Shown: one piece after another, positions 58,977-64,000 of the stretch
How positions within the stretch are numbered: position 1 is the stretch's first letter
How the letters are laid out: each line of letters starts with the position of its first letter
NCBI RefSeq assembly: GCF_003591035.1
Contig: NZ_QYUO01000002.1
Span: forward strand, 1-64,000
DNA from: Noviherbaspirillum saxi
GTDB lineage: Bacteria; Pseudomonadota; Gammaproteobacteria; Burkholderiales; Burkholderiaceae_D
Length of the DNA: 64,000 bases
Reading direction: 5' to 3'
Program-made: the position numbers and the translations under genes
The notes under the pieces: generated by a model
The model's input: only the letters and a program-made list of their open reading frames with translations
What the model was told of the DNA's origin: nothing
The model's database searches: none

Positions 58977-59885
58977 TCACTTTCTTACTACCAGAGCCAC
59001 CCCGACGACGGCCAGCACCATGCCGGCAATTCCGACCATGCTGAACGCCTCCCCAAACATCACCCATGCCATGACCGCAGTGGTCGGCGGGGTCAAATAT
59101 AACAAGCTTGTCACCTGTGTCGCCGCACTTTTGCGGATCAGCGCAAACAGCAGAAAAATCGCACCTATGGACAGGGCGAATATCGACCACAACAGCGCGC
59201 CGATAAATTCCGGCGTCCATGCTACGGTTTCAAGCGGCAGACTCAAACCTTCGAATGCGATCGCCAGCGGCAACACCACCACGATGGACGCAGCGAACTG
59301 GATGATCGTTCCGGTCCGAAGATCGAAGCTTGCGCAATAGCGTTTCTGGTACAAGGTGCCAACCGTGATCGACAATAGCGCAAACACGCACAGCATGATG
59401 GTTTGCCATGATAAGCCGATCAACGAAATCTTGTTTGCCACCACCAGGCCGACGCCGCAGATTCCGAACCCCAGACCGACCCACTGGCGACCGCGCACCG
59501 ATTCACCTACCAATGGCGCGGCAAACGCGGTAAGTATCGGCTGCATGCCGACAATCAGTGCCGATAGCCCGGCCGGCATGCCGAGCTTGATCGCGCACCA
59601 CACGCCGCCGAGATAGCCGGCCTGTACCAGAATGCCGGCAATGGCAATATGTCCCATACGCCCTTTCGGCCATGGTGCACGCATGATCAGCACGAGCGGC
59701 AGCAGTACGATGAGCACCCCGACAAAACGCAGCAATAGAAACGTCAGCGGCTCGGCGTAGGGCAGGCCGAATTTTGCAACGATAAAACCGGTGCTCCATA
59801 TCACGACGAACACGAAGGGCATTGCGGATAGCCATGGACTTTGGCCAGGCTGAAGGAGGGAGCGAGAGGATGCAGGGACACTCAT
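58977..59885 (-). CDS. EamA / DMT superfamily transporter
   Basis: The 302-residue membrane protein has about ten hydrophobic segments in two EamA halves ([20 protein letters not shown], and [20 protein letters not shown] in the second). Such proteins export metabolites or amino acids. ATG at 59885 overlaps the HDAC stop in an ATGA junction, which decides the start. Confidence 0.9.
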   Translation of the reverse strand: MSVPASSRSLLQPGQSPWLSAMPFVFVVIWSTGFIVAKFGLPYAEPLTFLLLRFVGVLIVLLPLVLIMRAPWPKGRMGHIAIAGILVQAGYLGGVWCAIKLGMPAGLSALIVGMQPILTAFAAPLVGESVRGRQWVGLGFGICGVGLVVANKISLIGLSWQTIMLCVFALLSITVGTLYQKRYCASFDLRTGTIIQFAASIVVVLPLAIAFEGLSLPLETVAWTPEFIGALLWSIFALSIGAIFLLFALIRKSAATQVTSLLYLTPPTTAVMAWVMFGEAFSMVGIAGMVLAVVGVALVVRK

Positions 59886-60799
59886 GGATTGAAATCGGCG
59901 TGGGCAGACCACGCATAAGCTGATGCGATTGCAATAGTCTGTATGTGGATGGCAACCGTGTCTTGGATGTTCTTGCCATACCCGCCCGCCATCGCAATCG
60001 CCACTGGGATATGGCGTTCACGCGCATGATCCAGTACCGTTCGGTCGCGCGCAGCAAGTCCCTCCACCGTCAAGTGCAATCTACCAAGCCGGTCGCCTTC
60101 ATGCGGATCCGCCCCAGCTAAGTAAATGATCAGGTCTGGCGAAAAGCGCTCGAACATTGCCGACAAGGCCGCTTGCAGCGCACTCAGGTATTCCTCATCG
60201 CCCGTTCCATCAGGCAGGTCGACGTCAAGATCGCTGTCTTCTTTCTTGAACGGATAGTTATGCTCGCCATGCAATGACAGGGTGAATATCGAATCGTCAC
60301 GCGCGAGAATGGACGCCGTCCCATTGCCTTGATGGACATCCAGATCGACAATCGCGACGCGCCGAACCCGCCGCTCGGCCTGCATCAGCCGCGCGGCGAT
60401 TGCCGCATCGTTAAATACGCAAAAACCCTCTCCCCGGTCCGCATAGGCATGGTGGGTACCGCCGGCGAGATTGGCGGCGATACCTGATTCCAGAGCCGAG
60501 CGACACGCGGCTATCGTCGCGCCTGCTGATCGCCGTGAACGCTCGACCATTTGCGGAGACCATGGAAAGCCGATCGTCTTTTGTTCAGCCGGAGACAGAT
60601 GTCCGCCGGAGACGCGTTCTATATAAGTAGGATGGTGTGCCAGCGCCAATACGCCATCGGTGGTGTGTGCCGCTTCATGAATTTTCACTCCAGGCACTGT
60701 CGCGAGCACGCCCTCGCGTACAAGGCGATATTTCTGCATCGGGAATCGATGTCCGGAAGGCAGGGGCAGTACGAAATGGTCGCTGTAAAACGCTTTCAC
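59882..60799 (-). CDS. Histone deacetylase family (class II-like) amidohydrolase
   Basis: The 305-residue protein has [36 protein letters not shown] and [19 protein letters not shown], containing the His and Asp ligands of the zinc site in the arginase-deacetylase fold. Bacterial members act on polyamines, acetoin or acyl-amines. It heads the four-gene operon with EamA, thioesterase and nitroreductase. Confidence 0.92.
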   Translation of the reverse strand: MKAFYSDHFVLPLPSGHRFPMQKYRLVREGVLATVPGVKIHEAAHTTDGVLALAHHPTYIERVSGGHLSPAEQKTIGFPWSPQMVERSRRSAGATIAACRSALESGIAANLAGGTHHAYADRGEGFCVFNDAAIAARLMQAERRVRRVAIVDLDVHQGNGTASILARDDSIFTLSLHGEHNYPFKKEDSDLDVDLPDGTGDEEYLSALQAALSAMFERFSPDLIIYLAGADPHEGDRLGRLHLTVEGLAARDRTVLDHARERHIPVAIAMAGGYGKNIQDTVAIHIQTIAIASAYAWSAHADFNP

Positions 60800-60930
60800 A
60801 GGGGCCGCAACTGTTAGATAGGGGACATCGAGTTTAGCATGCGTCGGCTATCACATATTTAGGCAAGAATGCTGCGAAAAAAGCAACTTTATAAACTTTG
60901 TTCCATTTTTGTGCTTCGCAACAAAAGTTG

Positions 60931-60958
60931 TTGACGCGACTGTTTTTTTCATTAAAAT
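60931..60958 (+). promoter_or_regulatory. Sigma-70 promoter of the phasin gene
   Basis: TTGACG (60931-60936) and TAAAAT (60953-60958) are 16 bases apart, about 80 bases before the phaP ATG. The preceding TTGTGCTTCGCAACAAAA is a dyad-like stretch that could bind a phasin repressor such as PhaR, but that is only inferred. Confidence 0.6.
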
Positions 60959-61040
60959 GCGAATTGTTGCGACGCACAAAACCCGATCGTTACTGCATCA
61001 CCCCTCTTCCAAGTCGTACTTTCTCTTTAAGGAGACCGTC

Positions 61041-61613
61041 ATGTTTGCATTCCCAGAGCAGTTTTCCGCAGCATCCAAAGCCAACGTTGAAGCGCAAATT
61101 TCCCTGTTCAGCAGCCTGACCGCAAAGACTTTCGAAGGTGTGGAAAAGCTGATCGAATTGAACCTGAATTCCGTCAAAACGTCGTTCGAAGAATCAAATG
61201 CTGCAGCAAAGCAATTGCTGAGCGTAAAGGATCCCCAAGAGTGGCTGTCGCTGGCGGCAGCACAAGCCCAGCCGAACGCCGAAAAAGCACTGGCCTTTGG
61301 TCGTCAGGTAGCAAGCATCACTTCCGGCGTGCAAGCCGAATACACCAAGGCTGCGGAAGCCCAAGTCGCTGAAACCAGCCGCAAACTGCTCGAGTTGTTC
61401 GAAGAAGTCACCAAGAATGCGCCAGCCGGTTCCGAAAACGCCATTGCGATGATCAAGTCCGCAATCGGCAACGCCAACGCCGGTTACGAACAACTGACGA
61501 AGTCCACCAAGCAGGCAGTAGAAACACTGGAAACGAACCTGAACACCGCAGTTAGCCAGTTCACCCAGCCTGAAGCGGCCGCAAAAGCCACTGCCCGCGC
61601 AGCAAAGAAATAA
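61041..61613 (+). CDS. phaP: Phasin family protein
   Basis: This 190-residue granule-associated protein starts MFAFPEQFSAASKANVEAQI. It has the amphipathic helical layout with KTFEGVEKLIELNLNSVKTS, EWLSLAAAQAQPNAEKALAF and the Ala/Lys-rich end AAKATARAAKK. Phasins coat PHB granules. AAGGAGACCGTC precedes the ATG at 61041, so the longer upstream frame is not used. A terminator follows at 61662, and right behind it lies the group II intron. Confidence 0.92.
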   Translation: MFAFPEQFSAASKANVEAQISLFSSLTAKTFEGVEKLIELNLNSVKTSFEESNAAAKQLLSVKDPQEWLSLAAAQAQPNAEKALAFGRQVASITSGVQAEYTKAAEAQVAETSRKLLELFEEVTKNAPAGSENAIAMIKSAIGNANAGYEQLTKSTKQAVETLETNLNTAVSQFTQPEAAAKATARAAKK

Positions 61614-61661
61614 TCTCTGTCAGCCGGCCGCGCCGGGCCGGTATTGAAATGGTTTTTGGGT

Positions 61662-61688
61662 AGCCCCGCAGTGCGGGGCTATTTTTTT
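61662..61688 (+). terminator. Rho-independent terminator of phaP
   Basis: AGCCCCGCA and TGCGGGGCT form a perfect stem around G, followed by ATTTTTTTAT. Intron bases begin three bases later. Confidence 0.9.
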
Positions 61689-61934
61689 ATGTGCGCCCGG
61701 CAGGGCGCACTCACTTGGAGGTGAAAGTCCTCTGCTCACCCGACAAGGGGAAGAGCTAGCTGAACGGCAAGGGTGTCGCGGGCGACTGTGAATCTGAAGG
61801 AAGCCGAAGGCAAAGCGCTGGCCTGACGAACAGGAAGCGGATAGGAGGCAACGCAGCCGGGTAAGACGTCATCTACCGTCGAAGCCCGAAACTTGTCCGG
61901 AAGGCTGCGGGGTAGATCCGACAGGCATAAGCGT

Positions 61935-61965
<31 letters not shown>

Positions 61966-62118
61966 GCATACGTGCCATTGTGCTACCGGCATCGCGAGAT
62001 GACGGGATGCTTATGCAGAAGTCAGCAGAGGGCATAGTAGGCGAGGACGGGGACGGTGAGTCCAGAAATCCTGCCGAAGGCCTGAACATGAACAACGCGA
62101 GTAGGACATTCGACCTCG

Positions 62119-63510
62119 ATGCAAGCCGACGACGCAACAAAGCAGGCAACTGCGCCAGACACGGAAGGAAGCGATCGGAAATTGCGGTGGATCGTGCCGG
62201 GTGCCGAGGCAAGCACGGCGGCGGATGGGCAAACGAAAGCGGAAGGGCCGTGGCAGATGGAGGCCGTGGTCGAACGTAATAACCTCTGGCAAGCGTATGA
62301 GCGGGTCATGCGGAACAAGGGAGCTGCGGGTGGCGATGGACTGACCGTGGCCGACTTCAAGTCATGGCTGCAACAACACTGGCCAGCGGTCAGGGCAGCA
62401 CTGCTGGCAGGCGAATACATGCCCCGCGCGGTACGCAAAGTGGAAATACCGAAGCCGAACGGCGGAATACGAACACTGGGCATCCCGACGGTGCTGGATC
62501 GACTGATCCAGCAAGCGCTGCTGCAAGTTCTACAGCCAGAATGTGAATCCGGATTCTCCGAACACAGCTACGGGTTTCGCCCGGGCCGCAATGCATGGCA
62601 AGCGGTACAGCAAGCCCAAGGCTATATCCGGGAAGGCCGCCGCTGGGTGGTCGACCTCGATCTGGAGAAGTTCTTCGACCGTGTGAACCACGACATCCTG
62701 ATGGCGCGGGTAGCACGCAAGGTCAAGGACGAACGGATTTTGAAACTGATCCGGCGCTACCTCGAAGCGGGCATGATGGCCGATGGGATCGTCAGCGCGA
62801 GGACGGAGGGTACACCGCAAGGTGGGCCCCTGTCACCACTGCTGTCGAACATCCTGCTGACCGATCTTGACCGTGAACTGGAGCGCCGGGGACACCGGTT
62901 CTGCCGCTACGCCGACGACTGCAATATCTATGTTGGAAGCGAAAAGGCAGGACAGCGCGCAATGGCAGAAATCACCGATTACCTGGAGTGCAAACTGAAG
63001 CTTCGGGTCAATCGGGAGAAAAGCGCCGTGGCGCGGCCTTGGCACAGGAAGTTTCTTGGCTACAGCTTTACGAGACACAAGCAGGTACGTCTGCAGATCG
63101 CCGACAGCAGCATCAAGCGGCTGAAAGACAAGGTGCGGGAAATCGTCGTCGGAAATGCCTCGCGCAACCTCGTCGCCACGATCACCGCACTCAACCCAGT
63201 GTTGCGTGGCTGGATGTCGTACTTCCGGCTGACCGAGGTAAAAGGTGTGCTGCAAGAGCTGGACGGGTGGATACGTCGCAAGCTGCGGTGCCTGTTATGG
63301 CGTCAATGGAAACATCCGGCGACACGTAACCGGCGCCTGCAGCAAAGGGGCCTCACCGCACATCGGGCATGGAAATCGGCAAGCAATGGACGTGGCCCAT
63401 GGTGGAACGCCGGCGCCAGCCACATGAACGATGCGTTTCCAAAACGCTTCTTTGACACACTAGGTTTGGTTTCGCTGCCGGGCACCCGGCAGCGCTTCCA
63501 GTTTGATTAA
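62119..63510 (+). CDS. ltrA: Group II intron reverse transcriptase / maturase
   Basis: The 463-residue protein has RT blocks: RKVEIPKPNGGIRTLGIPTV (RT2-3), YGFRPGRNAWQAV, RRWVVDLDLEKFFDRVNHD, GTPQGGPLSPLLSNILL and the catalytic RYADDCNIYV near residue 264. A maturase/thumb domain follows (LNPVLRGWMSYFRL). The C-terminal WWNAGASHMNDAFPKRF is the type of end seen in maturases of class C introns and there is no HNH endonuclease. The frame is open throughout, so the intron may be active. Confidence 0.93.
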   Translation: MQADDATKQATAPDTEGSDRKLRWIVPGAEASTAADGQTKAEGPWQMEAVVERNNLWQAYERVMRNKGAAGGDGLTVADFKSWLQQHWPAVRAALLAGEYMPRAVRKVEIPKPNGGIRTLGIPTVLDRLIQQALLQVLQPECESGFSEHSYGFRPGRNAWQAVQQAQGYIREGRRWVVDLDLEKFFDRVNHDILMARVARKVKDERILKLIRRYLEAGMMADGIVSARTEGTPQGGPLSPLLSNILLTDLDRELERRGHRFCRYADDCNIYVGSEKAGQRAMAEITDYLECKLKLRVNREKSAVARPWHRKFLGYSFTRHKQVRLQIADSSIKRLKDKVREIVVGNASRNLVATITALNPVLRGWMSYFRLTEVKGVLQELDGWIRRKLRCLLWRQWKHPATRNRRLQQRGLTAHRAWKSASNGRGPWWNAGASHMNDAFPKRFFDTLGLVSLPGTRQRFQFD

Positions 63511-63546
63511 TGAACCGCCGTATGCGGAACCGCACGTACGGTGGTG
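63511..63546 (+). ncRNA. Group II intron domain V
   Basis: ACCGCCGTATGCGG pairs with CCGCACGTACGGTGGT around AA, with the usual two-base bulge. The base triad CGC near the base of the stem fits class C introns, where AGC is used in the others. It starts directly after the maturase stop. Confidence 0.75.
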
Positions 63547-63606
63547 TGAGAGGGCGGTGAGGGCGATCTCACCCCCTACTCGATCCCTTGTTTTTGCCTA
63601 TGGCGT

Positions 63607-64000
63607 TCAGCGGCTTGCCTTTGCAATGGAACGGGCAAGAATCGCAACCGGAACAAAGGCAATCAGCACGATTGCCAGCGCCGGGTAGGCAGCCTCCCCG
63701 AGTCGCTCATCGGACGCAAGCTGATGCGTGATGACGGCCAGCGTATCGAAATTGAATGGCCGTACCGTCAGCGTTGCCGGCAATTCCTTGACTACATCCA
63801 CGAACACCAACAAACCTGCGGTCGCCACGCTACGCCAAAGCAACGGGACATGCACACGCAACAACATGGAGCCCAGGCCATGCCCGAGCACCCGTGCGCT
63901 GGCATCCATGCTTGGCGTAATCTTGATCAGCCCTGCCTGGACCGTCTGATAGGACACGGCAAGAAAGCGCACCAGGTAAGCATAGATAAGAGCTACCACG
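63607..64000 (-). CDS. Iron(III)-type ABC transporter permease, C-terminal part (partial)
   Basis: The gene enters from the right edge. 130 residues are visible, with the EAA-type loop ASARVLGHGLGSMLLRVHVP and ELPATLTVRPFNFDTLAVIT, which is characteristic of FbpB / iron(III)-permease C-terminal halves. It ends at 63607, 28 bases past the intron. The remaining genes lie outside the window. Confidence 0.85.
   Translation of the reverse strand, partial: VVALIYAYLVRFLAVSYQTVQAGLIKITPSMDASARVLGHGLGSMLLRVHVPLLWRSVATAGLLVFVDVVKELPATLTVRPFNFDTLAVITHQLASDERLGEAAYPALAIVLIAFVPVAILARSIAKASR

Overview
The window reads as chromosomal DNA of a betaproteobacterium of the order Burkholderiales, most like Oxalobacteraceae (Herminiimonas, Herbaspirillum, Collimonas relatives). 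The basis is gene content and order (tldD / nitrilase / yhdP; ribF-ileS-lspA-coaBC-dut; tkt-gap), moderately high GC, a phasin and a PHB depolymerase. No database search was possible, so the genus is not assigned. I see no tRNA, rRNA or CRISPR array.

Layout. 1-3.9 kb: purine catabolism (end of xdhB, xdhC, guaD) and a porin. xdhC, guaD and the porin are each broken by single-base indels, mostly lost G or C residues in short runs, which look like consensus errors. 4-11.5 kb: a 4-oxalocrotonate-tautomerase-like protein, a secreted Pro/Tyr/His-rich protein, then the minus-strand set yhdP, nitrilase, tldD. 11.7-18.3 kb: glnE, a 700-bp nested inverted repeat, gap and tkt. 18.6-28.5 kb: rsmE, a YidB-like gene, mtfA, then ribF, ileS, lspA, coaBC, dut and a degenerate M48/PDZ lipoprotein. 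28.5-32.3 kb: GNAT, PHB depolymerase with an RHH regulator, DoxX, FMN reductase. 32.4-37 kb: dnaE and trhO. 37.3-43.7 kb: a type I secretion operon (ABC, MFP, TolC) behind a CRP-like site, facing a DUF4214 protein that is its likely substrate. 43.7-48.8 kb: a NitT/TauT-type ABC transporter with two binding proteins, dgkA and an IclR regulator. 48.8-56.3 kb: a signalling block with a degenerate CheR, a giant poly-HAMP hybrid histidine kinase (frameshifted) and a receiver-histidine kinase. 56.5-60.8 kb: PBP7-type endopeptidase, then the operon HDAC, EamA, thioesterase, nitroreductase. 60.9-64 kb: phasin, a group II intron sitting just behind the phasin terminator, and the end of an iron-type ABC permease.

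The most unusual signal is not protein-coding. Three intergenic palindromes of about 163-179 bp (6318-6489, 25448-25610, 36981-37159) share a central core (ATAGCG..CTAT followed by CAACG). Their outer arms differ completely between copies, yet each pair of arms is self-complementary. The unrelated nested repeat at 14493-15191 shows the same design: two internal hairpins with a common CTCGCCTTCGGCT core and copy-specific complementary arms. Conserved core with private, paired arms is not what a simple MITE predicts, and it is the best candidate here for something undescribed.
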